64,000 nt of DNA from JBPEWY01 sp052032225 (GTDB lineage: Bacteria > Bacteroidota > Bacteroidia > Flavobacteriales > Flavobacteriaceae): positions 1 through 64,000 of the forward strand of contig JBPEWY010000005.1 of assembly GCA_052032225.1 (NCBI GenBank). The letters run 5' to 3'. Positions 26,652-35,747 of the stretch are shown one piece after another. A program made the translations under genes and the position numbers. The number at the start of each line of letters is the position of its first letter. The stretch's first letter is position 1. The notes under the pieces were generated by a model. That model did no database searches. It had not been told where the DNA came from and saw nothing but the letters and a program-made list of their open reading frames with translations.

Positions 26652-27767
26652 ATGAAACAAGATTATTACGAAATACTTGGCGTAAGCAAAAACGCTACTG
26701 CAGCCGAAATAAAAAAAGCATACCGTAAAAAAGCATTAGAATATCATCCGGATAAAAACCCGGGTGATACCAAAGCCGAAGAAATGTTTAAAAAAGCTGC
26801 CGAAGCTTACGAAGTACTAAGCGACCCGGATAAACGTGCTAAGTACGATCAGTTTGGGCATGCTGCATTTGAAGGCAATGGTGGCTTTGGTGGAGGAGGC
26901 ATGAATATGGAAGACATATTTAGCCAGTTCGGAGACATTTTTGGTAGTGCTTTTGGCGGTGGCTTTAGTGGTTTTGGTGGCTTTGGTGGTGGTCAAAGAA
27001 GAGTAAAAGGAAGCAATCTTAGAATTCGTGTAAAATTATCGTTAGAAGAGATTGCAAATGGTGTAGAGAAAAAAGTTAAAGTAAGACGTAAAGTTCAAGC
27101 TCCGGGAGTTTCTTATACCACTTGTGGTACTTGTAATGGTAGTGGTCAGGTAACCAGAATCACCAATACCATTTTAGGTAGAATGCAAACCTCTACTACT
27201 TGTAATACTTGTGGTGGTGCGGGTCAGGTAATAGGCAATAGGCCTGCTGGTGCAGATGCAGACGGACTTATAATTGAGGAAGAAACCGTAAGTATTAAAA
27301 TTCCGGCTGGAGTTGTAGATGGAATGCAGTTAAAGGTAAGTGGTAAAGGAAACGAAGCACCCGGGAATGGTATTCCGGGAGATTTGTTAGTTGCTATTGA
27401 AGAAAAAGAGCATCCAACATTAAAACGTGAAGGAGATAATTTACATTACGACTTATATATTAGCATTCCTGAAGCTGTATTGGGTACATCTAAAGAGATA
27501 GATACTGTTAGTGGTAAGGTTAGAATAAAACTTGAAGAAGGAATTCAGTCGGGAAAAATTTTGCGCCTACGCGGAAAAGGAATGCCAAATATTAATGGCT
27601 ACGGAAGAGGAGATTTGTTAGTTCATGTAAATGTTTGGACACCAAAAGTTCTTAATAAAGAACAGCGCGAATTTTTTGAAAAGATGATGAATCACGAAAA
27701 CTTTGAGCCAAAACCTCAGAAAAGCGATAAATCATTTTTTGAAAAAGTAAAAGACATGTTTTCATAG
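26652..27767 (+). CDS. dnaJ: Chaperone DnaJ with a reduced zinc domain
   Basis: The Hsp40 partner of DnaK. The J domain carries HPD at residues 32-34, followed by a Gly/Phe-rich stretch (about 75-115). The cysteine-rich region has only two CxxC pairs (Cys158/161 and Cys184/187) instead of four, so at most one zinc site is left. I recall this shortened zinc domain as usual in Flavobacteriia, so it is probably not a defect. The C-terminal substrate-binding domains are complete (371 residues in total). A terminator follows. Confidence 0.96.
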   Translation: MKQDYYEILGVSKNATAAEIKKAYRKKALEYHPDKNPGDTKAEEMFKKAAEAYEVLSDPDKRAKYDQFGHAAFEGNGGFGGGGMNMEDIFSQFGDIFGSAFGGGFSGFGGFGGGQRRVKGSNLRIRVKLSLEEIANGVEKKVKVRRKVQAPGVSYTTCGTCNGSGQVTRITNTILGRMQTSTTCNTCGGAGQVIGNRPAGADADGLIIEEETVSIKIPAGVVDGMQLKVSGKGNEAPGNGIPGDLLVAIEEKEHPTLKREGDNLHYDLYISIPEAVLGTSKEIDTVSGKVRIKLEEGIQSGKILRLRGKGMPNINGYGRGDLLVHVNVWTPKVLNKEQREFFEKMMNHENFEPKPQKSDKSFFEKVKDMFS

Positions 27768-27787
27768 CTAAATAAAAACTATAAATT

Positions 27788-27828
27788 AAAGCTCGGTTTA
27801 CAGCTGTAGGCCGAGCTTTATTTTTTTT
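27788..27828 (+). terminator. Terminator after dnaJ
   Basis: AAAGCTCGG (27788-27796) pairs with CCGAGCTTT (27811-27819), followed by a run of T's. Confidence 0.88.
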
Positions 27829-27857
27829 AAACACAAACATTTTAAAAAAATGCAAAC

Positions 27858-27892
27858 TTGCCTTAGGGTTTCGTGTATTTAAAATATATTTG
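27858..27892 (+). promoter_or_regulatory. Promoter of the NatAB-like ABC operon
   Basis: TTG at 27858-27860 and TATATTTG at 27885-27892. The ATG follows 14 nt after the -7 box. Confidence 0.6.
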
Positions 27893-27905
27893 AAAAAAAC
27901 CATAT

Positions 27906-28841
27906 ATGGAGCATTTACTGGTAGCAAACCAAGTAACCAAACAATTTGGAAATTTTACTGCCTTAGACCAAGTTTCTATTCATGTGCCTAAAGGAGAAAT
28001 ATTTGGACTGTTAGGCCCGAATGGAGCAGGAAAAACAACACTAATCAGAATTATAAATCAAATAACCTATCCGGATACCGGTACTGTGCTCTTTAACGGA
28101 GAAGCGCTGCAACCCCATCATGTACAACAAATTGGGTATTTACCAGAGGAGCGCGGGCTCTACAAAAGCATGAAAGTAGGAGAGCAAGCTCTTTATTTAG
28201 CTCAGCTTAAAGGATTAAGTAAAGCAGAAGCTAAAAAGCGACTTAAAATGTGGTTTGAGAGACTGGAAATTGGAGATTGGTGGAACAAAAAAGTACAAGA
28301 GCTCTCTAAAGGGATGGCCCAAAAAATACAGTTTATAGTAACAGTACTTCATGAACCACAATTGCTAATTTTTGATGAACCATTTAGTGGTTTTGATCCT
28401 ATAAATGCTGCACTAATTAAAGATGAGATTTTACGGTTAAAACAACAAGGTGCAACTGTAATTTTCTCTACACACAGAATGGAGTCTGTAGAAGAACTCT
28501 GTGATTATATTGCCTTAATAAACAAGTCAAAGAAAATTCTGGAAGGAAAATTAGTAGATATTAAAAGGCAAAACAGAACCAACACTTATCAAATAGGGTT
28601 ATTAACACCTAATAAAGAAGCTGTTAAGAAAGAATTGCAAGAAAAGTTTCAGGTGTCGCCAGCTTCTTTTAAATCTTTAGGTGAAGAGCTAAAACTTAAA
28701 ATTAAGCTAACAAACGGGCTCACATCTAACGAGCTGTTACAATACTTAAGTAATAAGGCAGAGGTTACATATTTTGCAGAAGTTATACCTACTGCAAATG
28801 ATATTTTTATACAAACAGTAAAAAATAGCAATCGTGAATAA
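27906..28841 (+). CDS. ABC transporter ATP-binding protein (NatA-like)
   Basis: A 311-residue ATPase that powers the adjacent membrane subunit. It has Walker A GPNGAGKTT (about residues 37-45), the signature LSKGMAQKIQ (about 135-144), Walker B LLIFDEPFSGFD (about 156-167), and the switch histidine in STHRM. A C-terminal DUF4162-like extension (about 220-311) is typical of the NatA/CcmA-type exporters. Its end overlaps the permease start by eight bases. The probable role is export of sodium, drugs or another small compound; the substrate is unknown. Confidence 0.92.
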   Translation: MEHLLVANQVTKQFGNFTALDQVSIHVPKGEIFGLLGPNGAGKTTLIRIINQITYPDTGTVLFNGEALQPHHVQQIGYLPEERGLYKSMKVGEQALYLAQLKGLSKAEAKKRLKMWFERLEIGDWWNKKVQELSKGMAQKIQFIVTVLHEPQLLIFDEPFSGFDPINAALIKDEILRLKQQGATVIFSTHRMESVEELCDYIALINKSKKILEGKLVDIKRQNRTNTYQIGLLTPNKEAVKKELQEKFQVSPASFKSLGEELKLKIKLTNGLTSNELLQYLSNKAEVTYFAEVIPTANDIFIQTVKNSNRE

Positions 28842-30171
28842 ATTAGGGTTAATCATAAAAAGAGAATATATAGCAAAGGTTAGAAATAAGTCGTTTATAA
28901 TATTAACCATTTTGAGCCCGCTACTGATTGTTGCTATGAGTGCTTTAATAGTTTTTTTAACCCGTGTTAATAGCGATGAGGTTAAAACTATTGCCATATT
29001 AGACGAAAGTAATTTGTTAAGTAACAGTTTTACTACTACTTCAGAGCTTTCTTTTGTAACAATTAAAAACAGTAATCTAAACGAAGCTAAACAAAAAGCA
29101 TTAGCTTCTAAACACTACGGTTTATTGCATGTGCCTGCCGGTAAAACTCTTGAAGAAGTTGCAAAAAACATATCGTTTTATTCAGAAAAATCTCCCAGCT
29201 TAAATGTACTGGGTACGTTAGAGAATACCATTCAAAAAAAACTAAGAGAGCAAAAGCTAAAATCGTATGGCATATCTGATGATGTTTTAAAAGATATTAG
29301 TAAAAATTACGAGATTAATACAGCGAGCTTTTCTGGAGAAAAAAAGCTAAAGGGTATAAACGAGATGAAAGCCATTATTGGTGGAAGTATGGGCTATTTA
29401 ATAATGATGTTTATTATTATTTATGGTGCTTTTGTAATGCGAAGCGTTATTGAAGAGAAAACTTCCAGAATAATAGAAGTCATTATCTCGTCTGTTAAAC
29501 CTTTTCAGTTAATGTTGGGTAAAATTATAGGTACGTCGTTAGCCGGAATAACTCAGTTTGTAATCTGGATAGTTTTAGCCGGAGTTCTTTTTGTTGTGGT
29601 AATGAGTTTATTCGGGTTAGATTCTGAAGCTATAACAGCAACAAGCAACCTCTCGCCAGAAGCCGTAGAGGCAGTTAATGCAGCTTCTAACTCTTCAGAT
29701 AAAATGACATTGTACATTAAAGAAATTTTAAAACTCCCTTGGTTTACTTTGCTGTTTTTCTTTGTTATTTACTTTTTGTTGGGGTATTTAATTTACAGCT
29801 CTATTTATGCTGCAATTGGGGCAGCAGTAGATAACGAGACAGACACTCAGCAATTTATGTTTCCTGTAATTATGCCATTAATGTTGGCCGTATATGTAGG
29901 ATTCTTTTCGGTTTTCGAAAACCCACACGGGCCTATAGCTGTTGCCTTTTCTATTTTTCCGCTTACATCACCAATTGTTATGTTAATGCGCTTGCCAAGT
30001 GGCATTGGTCCGGATGGTGTTCAGCTTTGGGAGCTTTTAACCTCAATAGCGTTGTTAATTGCTACTTTTATTTTTATTGTTTGGTTGGCAGCCAAAATAT
30101 ATAGAGTAGGAATTTTAATGTATGGCAAAAAGCCTTCGTATAAAGAGTTATATAAATGGTTAAAGTATTAG
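28834..30171 (+). CDS. ABC-2 type permease (NatB-like)
   Basis: A 445-residue inner-membrane protein: one helix near the N-terminus (about 24-44), a large extracytoplasmic domain (about 45-175), then five or more helices (about 178-430). It starts at a GTG inside the end of the ATPase gene, giving MNKLGLIIKREY, the normal opening for ABC-2 permeases of this type. The conserved VMRSVIEEKTSRIIEVIISSVKP loop after the second helix marks the NatB/YhaP group. It forms an exporter with the preceding ATPase. The MscS gene begins one base after its stop codon. Confidence 0.9.
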   Translation: MNKLGLIIKREYIAKVRNKSFIILTILSPLLIVAMSALIVFLTRVNSDEVKTIAILDESNLLSNSFTTTSELSFVTIKNSNLNEAKQKALASKHYGLLHVPAGKTLEEVAKNISFYSEKSPSLNVLGTLENTIQKKLREQKLKSYGISDDVLKDISKNYEINTASFSGEKKLKGINEMKAIIGGSMGYLIMMFIIIYGAFVMRSVIEEKTSRIIEVIISSVKPFQLMLGKIIGTSLAGITQFVIWIVLAGVLFVVVMSLFGLDSEAITATSNLSPEAVEAVNAASNSSDKMTLYIKEILKLPWFTLLFFFVIYFLLGYLIYSSIYAAIGAAVDNETDTQQFMFPVIMPLMLAVYVGFFSVFENPHGPIAVAFSIFPLTSPIVMLMRLPSGIGPDGVQLWELLTSIALLIATFIFIVWLAAKIYRVGILMYGKKPSYKELYKWLKY

Positions 30172-30172
30172 T

Positions 30173-31027
30173 ATGGAAGTTGTAAAAAATATATTTAATC
30201 AATTAAAAGAGTTTTTGTCTTGGTCTATTTATCAAGATAAAAACGTATCTATTACCCTTGGCACAATACTTTTAATTTTAGTTAGCTGTGTTGTTGCTCA
30301 CTACTTACTAAAACTTATAAGACGAATAATTACAGCTAAACTGCCTTTAGACGATAAAAACAAATTTATAAGCATTTTTAAGTTTGTAAACTATGTAATT
30401 TATATTATTGTAATTGTTACCGTATTACATTCTTCGGGGGTTAACTTAACGGTACTTTTAACGGCTTCTGCTGCTCTATTTGTTGGATTGGGGTTTGCGC
30501 TTCAGTATTTATTTCAAGATATAATATCAGGAATACTAATTATTTTAGATCAATCTTTACATGTGGGCGATATCATAGAAGTAGATGATAAAGTTGGTCG
30601 TGTAGTAGATATTAAACTTCGCACAACAAGAGCCATAACTCGCGATGATAAAATAATTGTAATCCCAAATCATAAATTTTTAACCGATGCTATTTATAAC
30701 TATACTCAAAACCACAGAACAACCAGAGAGCATGTAAAAGTTGGAGTAGCTTACGGTAGCGATACGCGATTAGTAGAAAAGCTTTTATTAGAGTGTGTAG
30801 CAAACCAAAAGGGAATTTTAAAAAATCCAAAGCCTTTTGTGTTATTCGAAGATTTTGGCGATTCGGCATTAATGTTTGGCGTTTATTTTTATATAAATGA
30901 TAGCTTTATAGACCCGAGAATTAAAAGTGATTTACGATTTAAGATAGATCAAACTTTTAGAGAGCATAACATTACAATACCATTCCCTCAAAGAGACATT
31001 CATTTGTACCAACACAAAACAGAATAA
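30173..31027 (+). CDS. Small-conductance mechanosensitive channel (MscS family)
   Basis: A 284-residue channel that opens under membrane tension to let solutes out after osmotic downshock. Three helices are visible (about 28-48, 63-83 and 92-125). The pore-lining TM3 carries AALFVGLGFALQYLFQDIISG, and the beta domain follows (GDIIEVDDKVGRVVDI, about 140-155). The alpha/beta cytoplasmic domain extends to PFPQRDIHLY near the end. It starts one base after the ABC permease and is likely part of the same transcript. Which MscS subtype it is cannot be told. Confidence 0.93.
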   Translation: MEVVKNIFNQLKEFLSWSIYQDKNVSITLGTILLILVSCVVAHYLLKLIRRIITAKLPLDDKNKFISIFKFVNYVIYIIVIVTVLHSSGVNLTVLLTASAALFVGLGFALQYLFQDIISGILIILDQSLHVGDIIEVDDKVGRVVDIKLRTTRAITRDDKIIVIPNHKFLTDAIYNYTQNHRTTREHVKVGVAYGSDTRLVEKLLLECVANQKGILKNPKPFVLFEDFGDSALMFGVYFYINDSFIDPRIKSDLRFKIDQTFREHNITIPFPQRDIHLYQHKTE

Positions 31028-31073
31028 TACAAAGAGGCACGGTATATGATGTTTAAAAAATAAAAGATTAACT

Positions 31074-32237
31074 ATGCCAAAAATATTAGTAATAGAAGAC
31101 GAAGCAGCTATACGTAGAGTATTAGTAAAAATACTTACCGAAGAAAACACCAACTACCAAGTAGAAGAAGCCGAAGACGGTTTAACCGGTATAGAAAAGG
31201 TTAAAAAAGAAGATTTTGATTTGGTTCTCTGCGATATAAAAATGTCCAAAATGGATGGGGTAGAAGTATTAGAAGCAGCAAAAAAGGTTAAACCAGAGGT
31301 GCCGTTTGTTATGATTTCGGGGCATGGAGATTTAGATACAGCAGTTAACACCATGCGTTTAGGTGCTTTTGATTATATCTCTAAACCACCAGATTTAAAC
31401 AGGCTACTAAATACAGTTAGGAACGCTCTCGATAAAAAAGAACTCGTAGTAGAAAATAAAATGCTCAAAAAAAAGGTGAGCAAAAACTACGAAATGATTG
31501 GTGAGAGTAAAGCCATAACACACATTAAAGATATTATAGAGAAAGTAGCCCCAACAGACGCCCGTGTTTTAATTACTGGTCCTAATGGAACCGGTAAAGA
31601 GTTAGTAGCCCATTGGTTACATCAAAAAAGCGATCGCTCATCAGGGCCGTTAATAGAGGTAAATTGTGCTGCAATTCCATCAGAACTTATAGAGAGCGAA
31701 TTATTTGGACATGTAAAAGGAGCATTTACATCGGCTGTAAAAGATAGAGCTGGAAAATTTGAAGCAGCAAACGGGGGTACTATTTTCTTAGATGAAATTG
31801 GCGACATGAGCTTATCGGCTCAAGCTAAAGTATTGCGTGCTCTACAAGAAAATAAAATATCACGAGTAGGTAGCGATAAAGATATTAAGGTAGATGTTAG
31901 GGTGATAGCTGCAACAAATAAAGATTTAAAAAAGGAAATAGAAAAGGGTAAATTCAGAGAAGATTTATACCATCGTTTGGCAGTTATTTTAATAAAGGTT
32001 CCTCCATTAAACGACAGAAGAGAAGATATTCCGCTTCTCATAGAGCACTTCGCTAAAAAAATTGCAGAAGAGCAAGGGAATGCTCCAAAAAAGTTTTCAG
32101 ATAAAGCCGTAAAGCTTTTGCAAAACTATGATTGGACAGGAAATATTAGAGAATTACGAAATGTTGTTGAAAGATTAATTATCTTAGGGGGCAAAGAAGT
32201 TACTGAAGAAGATGTAAAACTCTTTGCTTCTAAATAA
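31074..32237 (+). CDS. Sigma-54-type response regulator lacking a DNA-binding domain
   Basis: A 387-residue NtrC-like protein: receiver domain with phospho-acceptor Asp54 (about 1-120), then the AAA+ domain (about 140-375) with P-loop GPNGTGKE (169-176) and Walker B GGTIFLDEIGD. The protein stops a few residues after the IRELRNVVERL helix, so the usual C-terminal Fis-type helix-turn-helix is missing. The sigma-54-contacting loop reads GAFTSA (216-221) instead of GAFTGA. It may act from solution, or not as a classical activator. No histidine kinase gene is adjacent. I recall similar HTH-less proteins in flavobacteria, so this is likely a real form and not a truncation. Confidence 0.88.
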   Translation: MPKILVIEDEAAIRRVLVKILTEENTNYQVEEAEDGLTGIEKVKKEDFDLVLCDIKMSKMDGVEVLEAAKKVKPEVPFVMISGHGDLDTAVNTMRLGAFDYISKPPDLNRLLNTVRNALDKKELVVENKMLKKKVSKNYEMIGESKAITHIKDIIEKVAPTDARVLITGPNGTGKELVAHWLHQKSDRSSGPLIEVNCAAIPSELIESELFGHVKGAFTSAVKDRAGKFEAANGGTIFLDEIGDMSLSAQAKVLRALQENKISRVGSDKDIKVDVRVIAATNKDLKKEIEKGKFREDLYHRLAVILIKVPPLNDRREDIPLLIEHFAKKIAEEQGNAPKKFSDKAVKLLQNYDWTGNIRELRNVVERLIILGGKEVTEEDVKLFASK

Positions 32238-32246
32238 AAAAAAAAA

Positions 32247-32366
32247 AGAGACTGTCTTTTTAAGTTTTTGAGCATCGTCGTTATTCATTTTCTATAGTTG
32301 CCCGTGACGACGGCTCGAGGATAGCTAGTGGTATGAATTATCCAAGAAACTTATAGACAGTCTTCT
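32247..32366. repeat. Imperfect long inverted repeat, possible MITE or structured RNA
   Basis: About 120 bases. The outer arms are AGACTGTCTTTTTAAGTTT (from 32249) and AACTTATAGACAGTCT (ending 32362), which pair with a few mismatches. Inside, GAGCATCGTCG (32270-32280) pairs with CGACGGCTC (32307-32315) with a small bulge. The AGACTGTCT ends resemble those of many insertion sequences, and there is no reading frame inside. It may be a small non-autonomous element, or a structured terminator between the convergent genes on either side. Confidence 0.55.
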
Positions 32367-32388
32367 TTATGTGACCTTTTTTTAAGGC

Positions 32389-33210
32389 CTACTTTTTTGT
32401 GCAGTCTACCAATTTTTGCATGGCATTATCTGCTATTTCTTTTGCTTTAAGTATGTAATAATTTTTAGTTTGGTCTAAACTTTCTTTTTCTAAATCTGTG
32501 TATGTTTTACTATAATTTTTTAAGATACTGTAAGCTGTTTTACAATCTAATGCTATGGTAAGCTCATAAATTGCTGTTTCTAAATTTGCCAACGCATCTT
32601 CGGTTGCTATTTTTAATTGTTTTTGTTTTGCGAGCTCTTCTTGTCGGGCTTTTTCTAAAGCTTCTTTAAGCCTTCTTTGTTCAGCAAGCTTTTCTTCTAG
32701 TTTTCTTTTTTCTTCTTCAAGTCTCCGTTTAGCTTCTTCTAGCTTTTGCTCTTCTTCAGTTAACTCTTGTTTTTTAACCATTATATTTTCTGCAGCAACA
32801 GTTTCTGTATTATCTATAGTGTAAACAGTTGTATAAGCAATACCAGAAGTACACTCATCTAAAAAACCAATAACATCTTGTGCATAAGCATGCCCTTTTT
32901 TGGTATAAAACCTACCTTTATCCCAATCTTCAGCCTCTGCTGCTTTGGTTAAATTCTCTATACCGTCTAAAATGGCATTTTTAGCTTTATCACATCCACA
33001 ATCGTCTATTACTTCTTGAGTTTTTTTAAACGCTTCAATAGCACGTTCTGCATAATAACGCTGATGATCAAAATTATCTGCTTTTAATGATTTTTTTGCA
33101 TGAAATAATGCATAGCTTGCTGCCGAATGGGCTTTGGTACACGCATCATTTGTGGGAGTTATAGTAGCAGTAAGAATGCTCATCCATAGCAAAGAAATAG
33201 TTGCTTTCAT
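32389..33210 (-). CDS. Exported coiled-coil protein of unknown function
   Basis: A 273-residue protein with a signal peptide (MKATISLLWMSILTATITPTNDA). A helical, cysteine-containing region follows (about 24-115, with a CGCDKA motif near residue 75). Then comes a long charged coiled coil of Glu/Lys/Leu repeats (about 145-205), and a C-terminal helical part with two more cysteines (DCKTAY and VDCTKK). The cysteines could form disulfides in the periplasm. I do not recognise the family. It ends beside the inverted-repeat element and is transcribed toward it. Confidence 0.7.
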   Translation of the reverse strand: MKATISLLWMSILTATITPTNDACTKAHSAASYALFHAKKSLKADNFDHQRYYAERAIEAFKKTQEVIDDCGCDKAKNAILDGIENLTKAAEAEDWDKGRFYTKKGHAYAQDVIGFLDECTSGIAYTTVYTIDNTETVAAENIMVKKQELTEEEQKLEEAKRRLEEEKRKLEEKLAEQRRLKEALEKARQEELAKQKQLKIATEDALANLETAIYELTIALDCKTAYSILKNYSKTYTDLEKESLDQTKNYYILKAKEIADNAMQKLVDCTKK

Positions 33211-33398
33211 ACAGTTAAGCTAATGGTTTAATTTTTTAGACTTGGGTTGTTTTGGAAATTATAACGGCTTACATTTTACTTAAGTATAATTTTTTAAAAA
33301 ATTCGATGAAATGCATCATTTTTATATTTCAACACTTCGTCTGTTATAGTAACGTGATTTTTCTTTTCTTTATATATCTTTAAGTCAAATTTTTTTAG

Positions 33399-34277
33399 AT
33401 GAAAAACATTAATCCGGACTATTATAAAGTAAATCAGCAAGTTAGCTTATCGAAATTTTCAACTTTCGAAGATTTTAATAAAGACAACAACACATTAGAA
33501 AAATGGTTAGAGAAGGTTAGGCAAAAACTAGGAGAGTTTCAAGACATAATGTATGCACACAACAAATATGGGGTGTTAGTATGCTTACAAGGAATGGATA
33601 CAGCTGGAAAAGACAGTCTAATTAGAGAAGTTTTTAAAGATTTTAACTCCAGAGGTATAATAGTACACAGTTTTAAAGTTCCTACAGCTTTAGAGCTTTC
33701 ACATGATTATTTGTGGCGTCACTATATTGCATTGCCTCCAAGGGGGAAGTTTGCAGTTTTTAACAGAACGCATTACGAAAATGTATTGGTTACAAGAGTA
33801 CATCCTGAGTATATTTTAAACGAGAATTTACCATATATTAATAGTGTACAAGATATAGATGATACTTTCTGGGAAACAAGGTTTGAGCAAATAAATAATT
33901 TTGAAAAGCACATAGCTCAAAACGGAACATTAATTTTTAAGTTTTATTTACATTTATCTAAAGAAGAACAACGTAACAGGTTACTGAGAAGGTTAGAAAA
34001 AAAAGAGAAAAACTGGAAATTTTCTCCTGGCGACTTAAAAGAACGTAAACTATGGGATAACTATATATCGTGTTATGAAGAAGCTATAAATAAAACTTCT
34101 AAACCACATGCACCATGGTATGTTATACCGGCAGACAATAAAAAAGCTGCCAGATATATAGTAGCTTCTATCTTATATAATACATTAACCACGTATAAAG
34201 ATATAAAAGCACCAGAGTTAGACCCGGAAATTAAAGCCAATATAGAAGCGTATAAAAAACAATTACAAGCAGAATAA
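33399..34277 (+). CDS. ppk2: Polyphosphate kinase 2, class III-like
   Basis: Uses polyphosphate to phosphorylate nucleotides. The P-loop GMDTAGKD is at residues 65-72, and the Walker B/lid region FNRTHYENVLVTRVHPEY lies near 125-142. HYENVLVTRVHPEY is also what I remember from the Cytophaga class III PPK2, a type that can convert AMP to ADP and on to ATP, so class III is my best guess. At 292 residues its length fits. It is followed after 11 bases by the M28 peptidase gene and probably shares its transcript. Confidence 0.9.
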   Translation: MKNINPDYYKVNQQVSLSKFSTFEDFNKDNNTLEKWLEKVRQKLGEFQDIMYAHNKYGVLVCLQGMDTAGKDSLIREVFKDFNSRGIIVHSFKVPTALELSHDYLWRHYIALPPRGKFAVFNRTHYENVLVTRVHPEYILNENLPYINSVQDIDDTFWETRFEQINNFEKHIAQNGTLIFKFYLHLSKEEQRNRLLRRLEKKEKNWKFSPGDLKERKLWDNYISCYEEAINKTSKPHAPWYVIPADNKKAARYIVASILYNTLTTYKDIKAPELDPEIKANIEAYKKQLQAE

Positions 34278-34288
34278 AACAATTACAA

Positions 34289-35689
34289 ATGCTCAAAAAA
34301 ATTTTAATAATATGTGTTTTGGTTACCTTTCAAGTAACCGCTCAGAATAATGCAGATGCTTTACAAATTCAAAAAATATACAATGCAGCCTTAACAGAAG
34401 GCAAGGCTTACCATTGGTTAGATTATTTATCTAATCAAATAGGGGGTAGGCTTTCGGGCTCTTTAAACGCACAAAAAGCAGTAGAGTACACAAAGGCGCA
34501 ATTAGATTCTTTAGGATTAGATAGGGTTTGGTTACAACCCGTTATGGTGCCAAAATGGGTTAGAGGAGCGCCGGAATATGCATACATAGAAACCGCTCCG
34601 GGAGTAACTACACCTGTGCCTATCTGTGCTTTAGGAGGTTCTGTTGCTACACCTCAAGGAGGGTTAAAAGCAGAAGTTGTTGAGGTTAAAGGAATAGAAG
34701 AGTTATCTCAACTTGGCGAAGAAAAAATTAAAGGCAAAATAGTTTTTTACAATAGGCCAATGCAGGCTAACCTTATAAACACTTTTAAAGCTTATGGAGG
34801 CTGTGTTGATCAACGTTATGCTGGCGCCATGGAGGCAGCTAAATACGGAGCGGTAGGAGTTATTGTAAGATCGTTAAGTTTGCGTTTAGATGATTATCCG
34901 CATACAGGCTCAATGAGCTACGGAGACACTCCGGTACATAAACGCATTCCGGCTGCAGCTATTAGTACAAACGGTGCAGAACAATTAAGTGCTTTGTTGG
35001 CATTAAACCCGGAACTTAAATTTTATTTTAATCAAAATTGCAAACAGTTTGATGATGTGCTTTCATATAATGTTATCGGAGAGATTAAAGGAAGCGAATT
35101 TCCTGATGAAATAATTTTAGTTGGAGGGCATTTAGATTCTTGGGATTTAGGAGATGGTTCTCATGATGACGGAGCAGGTTGTGTACAAAGCATGGAAGTT
35201 TTACGATTATTCAAAAAAATTGGGTACAAACCTAAGCGTACTATTAGAGTAGTACTTTTTATGAATGAAGAAAATGGTTTGCGGGGAGGAAGAAAATATG
35301 CCGAAGAAGCTAAAAAAAACAACGAAGAACACATATTTGCGCTAGAAAGTGATGCAGGAGGATTTACACCAAGAGGATTTTCTTTTGATTGCTCTCAGGC
35401 AAACTTTGAGCAAGTTTTACAATGGAAACCACTTTTTGAACCGTATTTAATTCATTTATTTGAACGTGGAGGAAGCGGTGCAGATATTGGGCCGTTAAAA
35501 GACGGAAGAGTAGTTTTGGCGGGATTAAGGCCAGATTCACAACGTTATTTTGACCATCATCATGCAGCTAACGATACATTTGAGCATGTAAATAAAAGAG
35601 AACTAGAACTCGGGGCAGCTACAATGACTGCCTTAGTTTATTTGTTTGATAAGTATGGGATTATAAAACCTGCCAATATTAAAGGATAA
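34289..35689 (+). CDS. Secreted M28-family zinc aminopeptidase/carboxypeptidase
   Basis: A 466-residue exported peptidase (signal MLKKILIICVLVTFQVTAQ). A PA-domain insert (about 115-240) precedes the M28 catalytic domain. The metal ligands are in VGGHLDSWDLGDGSHDDGAG (His and Asp), MNEENGLRGG (Glu-Glu pair), ALESDAGG (Asp) and YFDHHHAANDTFEHVN (His). It resembles plasma glutamate carboxypeptidase/CPQ more than simple aminopeptidases. It should break down peptides in the periplasm. No type IX sorting domain is seen at the C-terminus. Confidence 0.92.
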   Translation: MLKKILIICVLVTFQVTAQNNADALQIQKIYNAALTEGKAYHWLDYLSNQIGGRLSGSLNAQKAVEYTKAQLDSLGLDRVWLQPVMVPKWVRGAPEYAYIETAPGVTTPVPICALGGSVATPQGGLKAEVVEVKGIEELSQLGEEKIKGKIVFYNRPMQANLINTFKAYGGCVDQRYAGAMEAAKYGAVGVIVRSLSLRLDDYPHTGSMSYGDTPVHKRIPAAAISTNGAEQLSALLALNPELKFYFNQNCKQFDDVLSYNVIGEIKGSEFPDEIILVGGHLDSWDLGDGSHDDGAGCVQSMEVLRLFKKIGYKPKRTIRVVLFMNEENGLRGGRKYAEEAKKNNEEHIFALESDAGGFTPRGFSFDCSQANFEQVLQWKPLFEPYLIHLFERGGSGADIGPLKDGRVVLAGLRPDSQRYFDHHHAANDTFEHVNKRELELGAATMTALVYLFDKYGIIKPANIKG

Positions 35690-35716
35690 TTAACTAACGG
35701 TTGCTGGTAAAAGTTC

Positions 35717-35724
35717 TATATTTG
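35717..35724 (+). promoter_or_regulatory. Promoter -7 box for the dual PPIase
   Basis: TATATTTG, 23 nt before the ATG at 35748. Confidence 0.55.
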
Positions 35725-35747
35725 CCGTCAACAAAAAAATAAACACC

